Shown here in pieces: positions 10,775-22,074 of a stretch of DNA of 64,000 nt (position 1 is its first letter; each line of letters opens with the position of its first letter). The translations under genes and the position numbers were made by a program. Source of the stretch: Calliphora vicina (Eukaryota; Arthropoda; Insecta; Diptera; Calliphoridae); assembly GCF_958450345.1 (NCBI RefSeq), contig NC_088780.1:116510226-116574225 (forward strand). The letters run 5' to 3'. The notes under the pieces are model-generated. The model was not told the origin of the DNA and did not search any database. It was given only the letters and a program-made list of their open reading frames with translations.

Positions 10775-12155
10775 TAGGGTATTCGAATTATTCGATTTTT
10801 CTCTTGTTCGAATAAAACGAATAATTCGAATAAGAGATTTTAACTTGTTCGAATAATTCGATCACACGTTTAAAATTAATCGAATTATTCGAATAATTTA
10901 AATTTTTTTAAAAAAGTAAAGAATGAAGTTTTGATGTCGGTTTTTAAATATTTTATTGTTAAAGAAAAACAAAAAATAACGTTAAAGTTAACAATTCAAG
11001 TATTGATAATGTTAAAAAAACATTCGAAAACAAAGTCCATCATTAAATTTTCAACAGAAATATTCTGATCAGATTAACTCCCGAACAATCTACAAAAAAT
11101 TGACTTGCAAACCATTTAGTTTCCGTTTGGAGCTATGCTTTATACAATATAAACGTATTAAGAACTTTTTTATGTCGTTCATTAATTCGGGTTTTAAATT
11201 GAGTAACTAATTCTTTAGTAAATTAATTATTCACTATTTCTAAATTATTTATAACAAATTGTATTATACATCAAGCTCTTTCAACGTTGCCGAATCTAAA
11301 GGGAATCTGTCCAAAGTTTGAAGTTTGATATCTTGTCAGTGAACGTGGCTAATTTGAAGTCAGACAGTGCATGATGACGCATTTACAAATACGCAAAAAG
11401 TTAATTACCATGTTAGACAAAAATGTTCAATGATGTTCAAAATCATGTATAAGACGAACTCCATGCTTTTCTTGCAACAAAACGTTAGTTTGCAATATTT
11501 GTGTTTATCATTCGATTTATTAAATATTTTGCAACACTTACGTACGCGGTTAATAACATCACTTATATACATATATTTTAAGATCATGGCCTTCATCTAT
11601 TTCAATGTAATCATTATAAATGTCATCCTCAATATCACTTTCGACGACCGTTTCAAAATCACATTCTCCATCACATTCAACTCCACTTTAATCTATGTTA
11701 AAATTTTGATTATTAATTGCGATTCTTCTAATATTTCGCCAGCTAAATAACAAATATTTTATTCCGTACCTTTTATTATCATTGGTTCAAGTCCTAAGTT
11801 CAAAAATTTTAAAGATTTGTTTTTAGAATTGTAGCATCTTGCAGTAATATTTATATATTTATAGAAGGAGCTATCGGAACACTCTTAAGTCTTAAGTTAT
11901 TTGTCGAATTTCAGAAATAATAAAATTTTTGTGAGTCATTATTACTTATTTAAATTTGAAATTATGAAAAATTTTAAGCAATTTAATAAATTTAAATATA
12001 TATGTATGAACATTTATTCGTTTTATTCGATTATTCTACATAAAATTGTTCGAATTATTCGTTATTCGAAAATGGTCATTTTTAAATTGTTCGAATAATT
12101 ATTCGTAAGAAATTATTCGATTAATCGAACGATCATTAGTCGAATGAATACCCTA
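10775..12155. mobile_element. hAT element with perfect 8-bp target duplication, 1381 bp
   Basis: The element starts TAGGGTATTCGAATTATTCG and ends with the matching inverted GTCGAATGAATACCCTA. An exact 8-bp duplication GTACATAC lies at 10767-10774 and 12156-12163. Both features define the hAT superfamily. The terminal ~110 bases on each side are packed with ATTCGAAT-type palindromes. The interior carries a decayed hAT transposase on the minus strand, so this copy is dead but was probably once derived from an autonomous element. Confidence 0.88.
11150..11745 (-). pseudogene. hAT transposase remnant within the 10775-12155 element
   Basis: On the minus strand an acidic stretch (DFETVVESDIEDDIYNDYIE) is followed by DVINRVRKCCKIFNKSNDKH, LQEKHGVRLIHDFEHH, INFLRICKCVIMHCL, QFVINNLEIVNN and QFKTRINERHKK. 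This order matches the middle of hAT transposases: the 'vR.i.k.f.kS' helix, the 'k.LilDc.TRWNS' region, then the 'Feli...Le...eL...l..ri..Rr' helices. Several stops and frameshifts break it. The BED finger and the C-terminal block are not visible. Confidence 0.65.
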
Positions 12156-12493
12156 GTACATACAAATGTCAAATTATTGAAAAAACTCCTTTAAATGATC
12201 TTAATTTGAAAATGTGAAAGATTAGTAATCTAAAATTTAGATTTTCTCTACGATCTACCTATATTTTTATACAAGCCATCTGAATTCAATTTTAACGGTT
12301 TGCCAAATTTTTTGATTTTGTTCATTTATGTTTGTAGATAGATATCAAGTATATATTTAGGGAAATCATTTCCTAGATGGCGAATTTCATTAATTATGTA
12401 GCAGACTATTGAATTTTCATTGTATTATTCTAAGACAGACGCGGATCCAAACCGAAAAGTTTTTATATAAAAAAGGAAGAAAAGAAAAATGTA
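12156..12493. other. unassigned AT-rich DNA
   Basis: Sequence after the hAT target duplication; no recognisable feature. Confidence 0.4.
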
Positions 12494-12532
12494 ATATAAA
12501 GTAAGTACCGGGGGCCGGTACTTTCTTTATAT
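12494..12532. repeat. 39-bp hairpin with GC-rich apex
   Basis: ATATAAAGTAAGTACCGG and CCGGTACTTTCTTTATAT pair over 18 bp with one mismatch around a GGG loop. The apex is strikingly GC-rich for this region. It may be a relic of transposon ends or a cruciform; no gene end is recognised beside it, so I do not call it a terminator. Confidence 0.75.
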
Positions 12533-13455
12533 CAATTATTAGCTTTGATAAAATTTATTAAATCCTCAGTTTAAAAAAGTTTTCTATAACATGCAATATC
12601 TCCAAAAATCTTAAGATAAATAGCTCCGATAAATCAAATTTAAAATTTCAACTACAATTCTTATTTACATAATATCAGTGGTACATCTTGCTAACCACTT
12701 AAATTACTTAATGGTTTCATGTCACTTAAATAGTAATAAGACCGAAATGTAAATAAATGATAATATCAATTTACACACTTAAGGGACCTCTATTGTATAT
12801 CAAAATCTTTCCCTCCAACAAAACAATTAAATAAATATTTATAAAATTATGAGTAAATTGATTTACTATTTAAGAGACGCAGCAAATGTAGAAGGAGAAA
12901 AGAGAAGAAAACCAGACAGCTCAAATAAATGAATAAATAAAAAACCACATAATTACCTTCACTAAATAACATCCGATTCTTACATATTTTTACACTTACA
13001 ATTCTTATAAGAACGATACAAATTACACCTTCTCACTCCCACATTCTTACAGTACATTACACATGACACATACAAACAGTCACAGCGATACGAACAAATA
13101 CGCAGCACTTGCATAAAACATGACTTTCAAGTATAATTTCATGTCTGCCACAGTCGCGCGTACTCTTCGTGTGCCTTTGCCTTTCCATTCTCTACAGCCA
13201 CCAACCAACCACACCATTTGTATTTGCTTCATATTTAAGAATTACTTGTGCTACCATCCTCTTTGTACGATATTTACTTTTAACTTTGTTTTTTTTTTTG
13301 TACTTATTCTTATTGCTACATCAATATATTTTATTTGTAGAATGTAATACTTACAGTGGGTATGAGAACACAGATATATTTAAGTGATGCACTATGGGTT
13401 TAAAAAGAAACTGAAATTAATTTGTTGGAACGCTCAACAAACGAATACAGTATGT
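12533..13455. other. unassigned, includes a C-rich island
   Basis: Positions 13130-13270 are richer in C than their surroundings and keep two overlapping frames open for about 70 codons, but the translations are low-complexity and match nothing I know. Confidence 0.35.
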
Positions 13456-13509
13456 ATTGGAGTATCCATTCGAATAATAATCGTTCGATTAATCGAACAA
13501 TTTCTTACT
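13456..13509 (-). mobile_element. terminal fragment of the 10775 hAT family
   Basis: Reading in reverse, TAAGAAATTGTTCGATTAAT and CGAACGATTATTATTCGAAT match the right terminus of the element ending at 12155. The fragment stops at 13509, where the foldback fragment begins, so it was cut by or joined to the next element. Confidence 0.7.
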
Positions 13510-13697
13510 AATAACACTGTCCAACAGCATTTTTGGAACAGACTAGCGACCCTATAATTCCGAAAGGACATGTTGAGTAGATAATTTTTGTAGAATAAAC
13601 TTATAGACCAGCTGGTCTGAATTTTTTTTTAAGGTGGGTCAAAGTTTTAATTTTTTGATCGAAGGTAGCATTATACTAACGTAACGCATCCACCTTA
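13510..13697 (+). mobile_element. fragment of the 7427-8618 foldback family
   Basis: TAACACTGTCCAACAGCATT, TTTTTGGAACAG, CGACCCTATAATTC and GTGGGTCAAAGTTTTAATTT match both arms of the element at 7427-8618, and the fragment ends CCACCTTAAT, the inverse of that element's terminus. Confidence 0.75.
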
Positions 13698-14748
13698 ATC
13701 GGAGCATTATTATCGGAGGCTTTTTAAAAATAAATAGAAATTAAAAATGTTTAACTAGAGTATTGTTTTAGTTCGGGTTTGTTTCTCAGTAATATATATT
13801 TATTGCTGCACATCAAAACTAAAATTTGAAGTCACTCTTCTTCGGTGACTGAAGGAGGAGCTGATAGATTTAAAATGTATGTTTTCACGTTATTTTTTGC
13901 GAAGTTGAACATTTGATAAACAATTATAGTTTTGGACATATTTTTGTTATTAATTTCTCGTCAAATATACAAAAAATCTTTAAATTACTTTATATATATC
14001 TATTTGTTACCCCATAGTGCATGTCACACTGCTATTCTGTTATTGTGTCTAGAGCATGAGTTTCAACATTCAGTAGATACAGTGTGATTTTATGATATTT
14101 GCACATTTCTTTTTTGTTTGTGTATATAACTATGTATTTTTTGTTCTTACTCCCCTTCTGGTTCAGTCTTTTTTTCTTATCTGGGTTGAGGGTTTCACAA
14201 TTTAATTTTTTTTGCTCTTCTCACTATAGATTTCTCCATATTTCCGCTGAAGACAGGAGGGAAGAGAACGGAACAGTGATAGCTTTGGCATTTATAGGAC
14301 AATAAAGGATGGGATGATGGTGATGATGATGGGCACAATACCACGATTATGAAGATATTGTGAAACAGCAACAACAACAACATAAATGGATTGAAGCCAA
14401 AATAGAAAAAAAAACAACTTGGGTAAGGCAACAAAGCAAAGCAGCCAAGCAAACTGATACAATACTAACACTTCCATTGAACCAAATTATTGACAATTTG
14501 TAAGCAATACTACATACTTTTGTGACTCATACTCTATAACTTGTCTCACTAACGCATCGGAGGTCTTGGAAACAAACACACTTCATAGTGGAAATACTGA
14601 CACTATCACTAATACAATCTCCATCTGACACTGAAGACACCCAGCAGTTTTACAAACAGTCAATCCCTTAGAGACAGTAATAGTCACTAATGTCTGATCG
14701 CTGGCGGACTCCAATTTATATATTTTGGGTCATTTGGATACTTTATAC
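13698..14748. other. unassigned, short microsatellites
   Basis: A TGATGG-rich tract (14308-14332) and CAACAACAACAACA (14367-14380) are present. Positions 14740-14748 are the left copy of the target duplication of the next element. No gene is seen. Confidence 0.4.
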
Positions 14749-15554
14749 GGTACCGTGAAATAACTCCCAAATGAAATAACTTCCCACGAAAAAATTAAAT
14801 AACACCCAACAAATTTTTCATACAACTTAGGACTTATTTCATTCATACAACTTCTATCGCATATTGAGTTATTTCATAATTTTTTGTTGGGAGTTATTTC
14901 ATAATGCAATAACTCTCAATGAAACAACTCCCAATGAAATTTTTGTTGCGTTTTATTTAATTTTATTTTGGGAATTAGGAGTTATTTCACTGTATTGGAA
15001 GTTATTTCATTTTTGTTGGGTTCTACTTTGCAAAAGCAGAACCCATAAATATCAAAATCAGGCTTCACTCAGAAAAGTTTTTTGCATTGGTGACCTTTGG
15101 CCGGGCGCTAAGGTTTTCTCCTCTGGGGTGTATCAAAAACTGGCTTCGTTCAGAAAAGTTTTTTGCATTTTTGTAGGCGCAAAGGTTTTCTCCTCTGGGG
15201 TGTATCAAAAACCGGCTTCGCTCAGAAAAGATTCTTTTTACATCGTCGGCCTTTGTCAGGTTGCAACGATTTCTTAATCTTTCTGAAATATTATAAAACC
15301 TTTATGCAATGAAAGATATCTTTTCTGAGCGAAGCCAGATTTTGATACACCCCAAAGGAGAAAGCCTATTTCGCTTTTTTGGGACTAATATTTTTAAAAT
15401 TATGAAACCGCCGATTATTGGGAGTAATTTATTTTACCCTTTGGTAGTTATTTAATTTTTCAAGTTTGGGAATTATTTCATTTTTGATGGGAATTTTTTC
15501 ATTGGGAGTTATTTCATTGGGAGTTATTTCATTTGGGAGCTATTTCACGGTACC
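14749..15554. mobile_element. foldback element with 9-bp target duplication, 806 bp
   Basis: Ends are GGTACCGTGAAATAACTCCC and its inverse. The exact 9-bp repeat ACTTTATAC flanks it (14740-14748 and 15555-15563). A 9-bp duplication is typical of Mutator-like elements, which also often have long or foldback TIRs; the assignment rests on that alone. The arms repeat the phrase GAAATAACTCCCAAT in both orientations, and the centre carries partial copies of an 81-bp unit (TGGCTTCGCTCAGAAAAG ... CTCCTCTGGGGTGTATC) that is expanded in the sister copy at 29642. Confidence 0.88.
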
Positions 15555-15581
15555 ACTTTATACATCACAGGTGAGGCGTGA

Positions 15582-15910
15582 GACACGAAATAACTCCCAA
15601 TGAAATAACAGCCAATTAAGAAAATGAAATTACTCTCAACGAAATAACATCCAATAAATCTGAAATAACTTCCAAATAAAAAAAATTAAAAATCACCCAA
15701 TTTTAAGGAAATAACACCCAATAAAATAGACGATGTAATTTTAAAAAATTGGGCTTTATTTCATAATGAAATAACTGCCAATTTTAAAATGAAATAAATC
15801 CCAAAAAAAAAAAAAATTAAATAAAGCTCAATTTTATTTTTTTTATATTTTATTGGGGTATATTTCATTTTTCTAAATGGGTGTTATTTCATTGGGAGTT
15901 ATTTCGTGTC
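15582..15910. mobile_element. small foldback of the GAAATAACTCCC family
   Basis: It runs from GACACGAAATAACTCCCAAT to the inverse ATTGGGAGTTATTTCGTGTC, lies only 27 bases from the previous element and consists almost entirely of GAAATAAC/GTTATTTC phrases. No central 81-bp unit is present. No clear target duplication was found, so boundaries are approximate. Confidence 0.75.
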
Positions 15911-16460
15911 GCCCTGAAGTTAATTATCACTTTTTTTAAGTAATCTAGAGTATAGTCACTTTAGATTTTTATTTTTTCGTGAGTGATACGTACAAACTGG
16001 TTTTATACAAATTGTGTTTATATCATTCTGATAAAGTGTATTTTATTTTTCTTATGTTTATTTTGTACTGTACTTTAGACAGTAGTTATTTTACCCAGCA
16101 GATGTAATCTATCAGATTAGTCGAAGAAAGGTTTGTTTACAAGCAATCTATTATTAGACTGTTTAGGAGACGTCTATTCAATTAGCTGCCACATAGTACA
16201 TGTTAAAATAACTAGTAACCAGTCAGGAAGCTAGTAAGGTAACTGACTCTATGCAACTGGTATGTGAATCCAATGCTGCTGACCAGCTATTAGAATGTTT
16301 ATTTGTAATCTATGTAGGGTCAACTGCTCCCTGCTTAGGACACATTTTAAAATAACTTTTCACGTAGCTATTTACGTAACAAGTGTTCACAATAAATTAC
16401 ACCGTACTACAAAAAGAGAAAAAAATCGTTAGACACGAACCGAATGATATACGTATGAAA
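15911..16460. other. unassigned, relatively complex sequence
   Basis: Base composition is closer to balanced (for example 16220-16330) but no frame, splice pattern or element is recognised. Confidence 0.35.
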
Positions 16461-16774
16461 CTATAAATTAAATGGAGAAAAACTGCGTTTTCAGTTTTTC
16501 ATTTCGTGATCATCTGTCCTTTTTAAAGGACTTCAAAGTTTCAATGAAGTACATTTTTCAAAAATATTAAAAAATTTTATGTCAAAAGAACAAGAAGAAT
16601 TGTTAAATATTTTGTATTATCTAGGCGTTAAAGACACAAATATTCTATCTAAATGTCAAAATTTCATCCTTTATATATACATATAAAGTTCAAATTAAAA
16701 TAAAAAAAAAAATTATTAGTACAAAAAAGGATTATTTCTCCTCTAATAAATATCTTAATTATAAACATATTCAA

Positions 16775-17156
16775 ACCAAATTCAGAACAATTAAGTTTTA
16801 TATAAGCCGAACTCTAGGGACCATATTTTGTGACGATTGGTCAACAATGTTCCATTCTCCCATATAAGCAACATTTTCGAAAATGTCATTAATATACATA
16901 AATCTCTGAAATATGTCAGTATCCAAACAAAATTCATGACAAATATGTTTCATATATTCGCAAAGCATCCCACCAAATTTTGTGACGATTGGTCCATAAT
17001 TAGTCATAGCTCTCATATAAGGCCCACTACCGAAAATGTTGATATTCAAATAAAATTCAACACAAATAAGTTTCATATCAAAAGAAAACTATTTATAATC
17101 ATATACTCGGTGTAGAGTGTCATAAGGCTTTCCCGACTATACCATTTTACTTGTTA
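16775..17156 (-). mobile_element. dispersed hairpin-ended repeat, copy 2 (partial)
   Basis: Shares CACCAAATTTTGTGACGATT, GGTCCATAATTAGTCATAGC and TCATATAAGGCCCACT with the reverse complement of copy 3 (39551-40119), and ends in TTTTACTTGTTA. The ATACCCTACACC hairpin end is missing. An internal near-duplication (16830 and 16984) mirrors that seen in copy 3. Confidence 0.75.
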
Positions 17157-17517
17157 ATTAAAAAGTATTTTTCGTTGCGTTCGTTTTCACAACGGTTTTT
17201 GTTATATTTTTTCGAATTAAATATTAAAATAAAATATGTATAAAAAATCAGATAATGAATATTTAAAATATTATTTAACACTTAAGTAGTGAAGATAGAA
17301 GGATGAAATTTTGGCATGTGGTATTCAATATTTGGATCCTTAACTCAATATTTTTTTGAAAAAAATTATCTAAAAGGATATTCAAGGATAAAAATTTGAA
17401 AGGACATTTTTGACATCTTTTGATCCTGACAGGATAAAATAAAAATAATACGAAATATTTTACAACTCTTCTTGATCATTTCACACCAAATTTGGCATAG
17501 CAGGATGATCAGAAGTA

Positions 17518-18051
17518 CGGTACGCCTCCATTTACGCAGTTTGTTGGACCCAAAAAAATAGCGTGTAAATCAAATTCGCGTAAAACTAGGTTCTAATTTT
17601 GAACGAAATCCTTTTTTTATTTCGCGTAAAACAATACATCAGTCACATAACAAAAAAGAAATTGGGACCTAAAAATCGCATTAAATAGAAAGCGGACGTA
17701 ACTACACAAAAATTCAAAATCGAGTTTTTGATTGATTGAACAATTGCCAAGAATACTCTATTATTATTGATGTAGTAACGTCCGTTTGTACTTTTAAAAA
17801 CTTACTTAAAACAAAAGTAAAGTAAAAAAACTCAGTTAAAAAAAATTATTTCATATCGAAAATTATGGAAAAAAACAAAATATTCTAATACATAAAAGAG
17901 ATGAAAACATAACAAAAAATTCATAAAAATTAACGAAGTTTTCAAAAAAGAAATCCGCGTTAATAAAAATCATGTAAAAAAAGTATTTGAAAAAATTTTT
18001 GCTAATTTGAGTTCGGGTAAATGAAGTACCGCGTAAATGGAGGCTTACCTG
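17518..18051. mobile_element. pogo/Tigger-like MITE, 534 bp
   Basis: TIRs read CGGTACGCCTCCATTTACGC on the left and CAGGTAAGCCTCCATTTACG (inverted) on the right, with TA at 17516-17517 and 18052-18053. Subterminal stretches keep repeating TTACGCG-like phrases, a hallmark of Tigger termini. No transposase frame is present. Confidence 0.75.
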
Positions 18052-18168
18052 TATTTTAAAACTTTTTTTAAAAATGTACTCCTCTGAAAATTTGAAGTCC
18101 TTTTAAAAAAAAAACAGGATCACGAAATGAAAAACTGAAAACGCAGTTTTTCTCCATTTAATTTATAG

Positions 18169-19987
18169 ATTCAGACGTACATATATCATCCGGTATATCA
18201 TCATTATAAGTAAAATCACTTGTTCGGGACAGTCAGCCAGAACAGCTGGGACATTATTCCGCCTGTACTGCAGGCTTAGTCAATCTCCTAATACATTTAC
18301 AATTTATTTGTCTATCATTGTGTTGTGTTTACCTAGTAGTCTCAAAACTTTACGCTAGCTATATTACTACTACTTAGTACAAGAAACTAGTTCGCTATGG
18401 CTGCTAAAGTGGTAGTTAAATGATTATTTAATATACAATACATTTCGCCAGCATATTTAATAATAAACAATATTCAAAAATTTACATAAAACGAGAGTTT
18501 ATGAGTTCACTCTCTGACAAATTATTTTTTTTTTTTTTCAAATGAAGGAGTAACTATTGAATTTAGTAGTAAATTTTTTAAGCCAATCGGCCAACACAAT
18601 GACATCCTCAAGTTAAATTTGCCAGTCTATACGCAGAACGTTATAGTAGTTATTAGTGGCTAACAAATTCGACGAGGCGAAACTAGTTAATTCAATGAAC
18701 TGCAGGGTATGTATAGATGAGCTTTATTTATACTTTTGTATGTGTGTGCATTTATGTTTTAGTATATTTTATATTACTTGTGTGTGTGAGTTGGTGTTGT
18801 GTATTTGTCTTTGAGTAAAGAGACAGACAATTTTGAGTTTGATTGGTATTAATGCCATAAAGCTTAAAGGCATGAAAATGAAAACATTTTCACTTATTTG
18901 CTCAGAAATTGGATAACAATCGAAATAAAATTGGATATCGCTCATTTTCGATTTCCTTTTTTTTGTGTGTTGTGTTGGTTCATTGGTACTTATGCCTTGT
19001 TATTGTTACTACTGAAGAATAAAAAATCATCTACTTCCCTTTCCAAACTTTTGTTTGTTTTAAAGAATTTTGTTTTGTATTGTATTTTTATGAGTATATT
19101 TGTCTATCTTAAGTACACTGACAGAAAATGCTGATGCGGAGACATTTTACTATGCGTCTTCATGCTGACAGACTTAATAAATAACTCTTATAAAAAAGCC
19201 TAATCAAACATTTTTCGGAAGAAAAAAATAATTAAAAACATGTATATGAACTTCGATGAACCCTTCTTAAGAGGTGTGTGGAAGTACGTACTTAAAAATG
19301 ACTTTGCATACGAAATCATTTTCACATAAGGCTTCATAGAACCGATGTACCACCCAGATATATAGATGTCATTTTGTTTTGTTCATTAAGACTGTTAATT
19401 GTAATCAAATATTTATGGCCTTTTACTCTAGAATGAGCCATTTTTTTGTAATTTAAATTAATATTCAAATACATAGTTCTTCATTCAAACTTATATTCTG
19501 CTCCATGAGTGGTAAGTTCGTGATTTCGTTTGTAAATTCAAAATTTTTCATTTGCGATCCATAAAGAATATAGATTTCAGATAGCGGAGTCGATATAGAT
19601 ATAACTTACAAACATGATTGATACATAAATGATTAGATCGTTTCTAGTCCGTGTCACAAGCGAAATTTTAATAAATCTATCTAAGAGTTTAAGAATATTC
19701 CAAGGAAATACATGTGAGTCCTATATTTGCTGTTACAAACAAAACAAAGAATTAAGAGTTTATCTTCAATATTCTATTTTTTTTAACATCGATATTTTGT
19801 GCAAAATTCAGGTTGGTGAATTTAATTAAAACTAGATTTACTTTAACTATAATCGAAACACTGACTTTTATGAATTCAAATGTTTTTTGACAATTATTGT
19901 AGGATCCTATAAATAATGTCGATAATACAGTGTTCTTGTGGCCAAAGCCACAGACCACCAAACAGTATGGAAAGTACTGCTCGATAA
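18169..19987. other. unassigned
   Basis: A TG-rich tract lies at 18735-18800. No exon or element is recognised. GAATATTC at 19691-19698 is a palindromic GAAnnTTC motif, noted for the possible promoter downstream. Confidence 0.4.
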
Positions 19988-20064
19988 TTCAGGAATAAGA
20001 ACAGTATAAACATCACTGCTGCATCATTCCGGAATTTGCAGAAGATTCTGCAGGTATATAAATA
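19988..20064 (+). promoter_or_regulatory. candidate promoter: heat-shock-type motifs and TATA box
   Basis: TTCAGGAA (19988-19995), TTCCGGAA (20027-20034) and GAAGATTC (20041-20048) are inverted GAA/TTC pairs with 2-base spacing, the building block of heat-shock factor sites. TATATAAATA follows at 20055-20064. A start of transcription about 30 bases on would fall near 20086. The three motifs do not form one continuous array of 5-bp units, so a canonical heat-shock element is not proven. Chance is possible in AT-rich DNA. Confidence 0.35.
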
Positions 20065-20170
20065 ATGAAAGTGGAAAGGAACGAGTCGGTGTATTTATCA
20101 CCAGTGTGGTTACATAAGATTTATTTGTGTTTAAAATTTGATTAAATAAGGAGATGTTATAAACTTAAAC

Positions 20171-20213
20171 ATGGCTTCTTATTTAAAAGAAAATATACCA
20201 ACGTTTTTAGAAG
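20171..20213 (+). CDS. candidate short first coding exon, unknown product
   Basis: ATG at 20171 has a good fly start context (AAAC before, G after) and lies about 85 bases beyond the inferred start of transcription in an A-rich leader. It encodes MASYLKENIPTFLE and then reaches AAG|GTAAAA, a good splice donor, at 20214. Unspliced, the frame would continue to 20416, but that part is low-complexity and hydrophobic. I recognise no family, and no second exon was found downstream. It depends entirely on the promoter hypothesis. Confidence 0.25.
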
Positions 20214-21519
20214 GTAAAATCGTAATCGTATTATTACCATCAACAATCAGGGCAAAATTTTATTTCTCTTTTTTTAACTGTCTTTGTCTTAAATATGTAA
20301 AATTCCTAGACTTATTATTATACCCTTTCTTTAAGTGTAAGCTTCAGAGAAAATTTTTATTTCGTTATTCATATTATTACATTTTGTGTATGTTTTTTTT
20401 TCTTTCCCTTCGATGATGACTCTTATAAATTTGTTGCTTTTTATTTTCGGGCATGGTATTGAATGTATTGAGAAGTATTGGTCCATAAAACATTTTTCCG
20501 GTTGTTTAGTTTGTCTTGAAGCCTGGCGGCACTTTAACCGACTTATATTATCGTAATAGAATTTGCTAAATTGAGGTTGAAATTTGAAATAAAAAACAGA
20601 GCACGAACTAAAAGAAAGGAATGCTAAAAAATAAGTAAAAGACGGAAGAAGAGTACAAGTATTGTTGTTTTATAACAGCGTCGTTTATTATTTACCGTCA
20701 AGGCTATCACGGCATCATGCCATTCATTTATTTCAAAAACATTGAGAGGCAATCACACTCATACATTTTCTTTACCAATAAGTTGGTTTGGGGATGGGGT
20801 TTGCAATATTACACACACTTATCAATTGCGTTTTTATTGGTAATATTTCTTTGTTGTGTTGAACGCTCCTCCTTGTGTTCCTTGTTTGTCTGCTGAGTCT
20901 TAGACTTACCTGTTTTTCACTGTGTTTACCCCCTCTATCTTTACATTAATTTTTTTGCCATGCAGTATTTTTCTTTTGTTTGGTTTTGTTTAAAGATATT
21001 TTGAGTTTATTGAGTGAGATATTTATGGTTGAAGGAAGAGAAAAAAGTTGTTTCTTTCTGTTTGGTTTTGTACATCGATTTTTTATTAGATTCATGCTAT
21101 GAACTTGTATGTGGTTGTTTTTATTTAATAAATGAAAGGATATTGTGGTAGGATAAGTATCGCCATGTCTTAAATTGAGGCTACTGCTATAAGAATTTAT
21201 ATTACACCATTTACTTAAATTTCTTATTGTTTCCTTTTATTTCATGCTAAATCATACTGAAATTTGATATTGATACAAATAGTAGTAATTATTTGTAGTA
21301 ATTTCTTAATACTTCCTAATAACGATATATTTTCTATTTGAAAATAATTCATAGATCATTTTCTCAACATGCATACTAGAATTGAATCAAACGTGTTCGT
21401 AGTGCACCTAAGAGGTCTTACAAGGTAAGTGCAACAACAAACACCTCAAATATTGCAAAACTTCAAATGTGAAACTCAGATAAAAAATAAAGGAAGCACA
21501 TTTTCAATTTGATGTGTTT
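20214..21519. other. unassigned AT-rich DNA
   Basis: No exon matching the candidate at 20171 could be identified. Long T-rich stretches dominate. Confidence 0.35.
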
Positions 21520-21960
21520 ATTAATATTCAGATTTGGGGTGCATTTGAAGTTCAGAGAACCCACAAGTGATTGTTACTTAATGTTACTGGTGCTGGATAT
21601 CACGACGTGAGGGAGTTATTTCTACCTAAATTGTATCATATTTATGTGGACGATATGAGATTGTAGCAACACGGTATCACTACCATACGCCCGTGAAACA
21701 ATTCAATTACTGCATGAGACATTTCCTGGTCCTGAATGGTGTGATTTAAGACTATTGGATTTGTTTTTATGTGGTTATTTAAACTCAAAGGTCTATGTCA
21801 ACAATTTTTTAAATACCAGTGCATCGAAGGAGGAATTCGGCCACGTTTATGCAGAATTCTTATTTCTACAAAAGAACAAATGTGTTTCGTATTTTATTCA
21901 AATCTTGAGTAAATTTTGGGACACCCTTTATGTTATAACGTACGAAATATGCTTCATATG
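21520..21960 (+). pseudogene. mariner-like transposase C-terminal remnant
   Basis: Across frames one reads NVTGAGYHDVRELFLPKLY, then VDDMRL, QHGITTIRP, RETIQLLHETFPGP and CDLRLLDLFLCGYLNSKVYV. This follows the end of a mariner-type catalytic domain, where 'fqqDgA..H' holds the second acidic residue and 'cDltplDfflWGy' the third. Here the residue expected to be the second aspartate reads H (QHG), a stop precedes it and the frame shifts at least twice. It is inactive. It lies just upstream of, but is not related to, the intact element at 22075. Confidence 0.75.
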
Positions 21961-22074
21961 ATTTACTTATGTCTATACTCTGGACATGTGAATTTATATA
22001 TTGGTTGGAATTAACACAAGTATCAAAGTAAGCATTCACACTATTTACCACGCCGATATCAAACCCCACATATA

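Larger units (their letters stand above)
16461..18168. mobile_element. long-TIR element carrying two nested insertions
   Basis: About 51 bp at each end (CTATAAATTAAATGGAGAAA onward) are identical inverted repeats, and weaker similarity continues for another ~60 bp. TA occurs at each border, so a Tc1/mariner-type insertion is possible. Inside lie a dispersed hairpin-ended repeat (16775-17156) and a Tigger-like element (17518-18051). No transposase is recognisable. Confidence 0.7.

Noticed and set aside
11367..11750. 127-codon plus-strand open frame
   Set aside because: It lies antisense to a recognisable hAT transposase remnant inside a transposon; the plus-strand translation is Ile/Phe-rich and resembles nothing.
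13120..13387. Two overlapping frames of ~70 codons in a C-rich patch
   Set aside because: Low-complexity translations, no conserved motif, and two frames open at once point to composition rather than selection.
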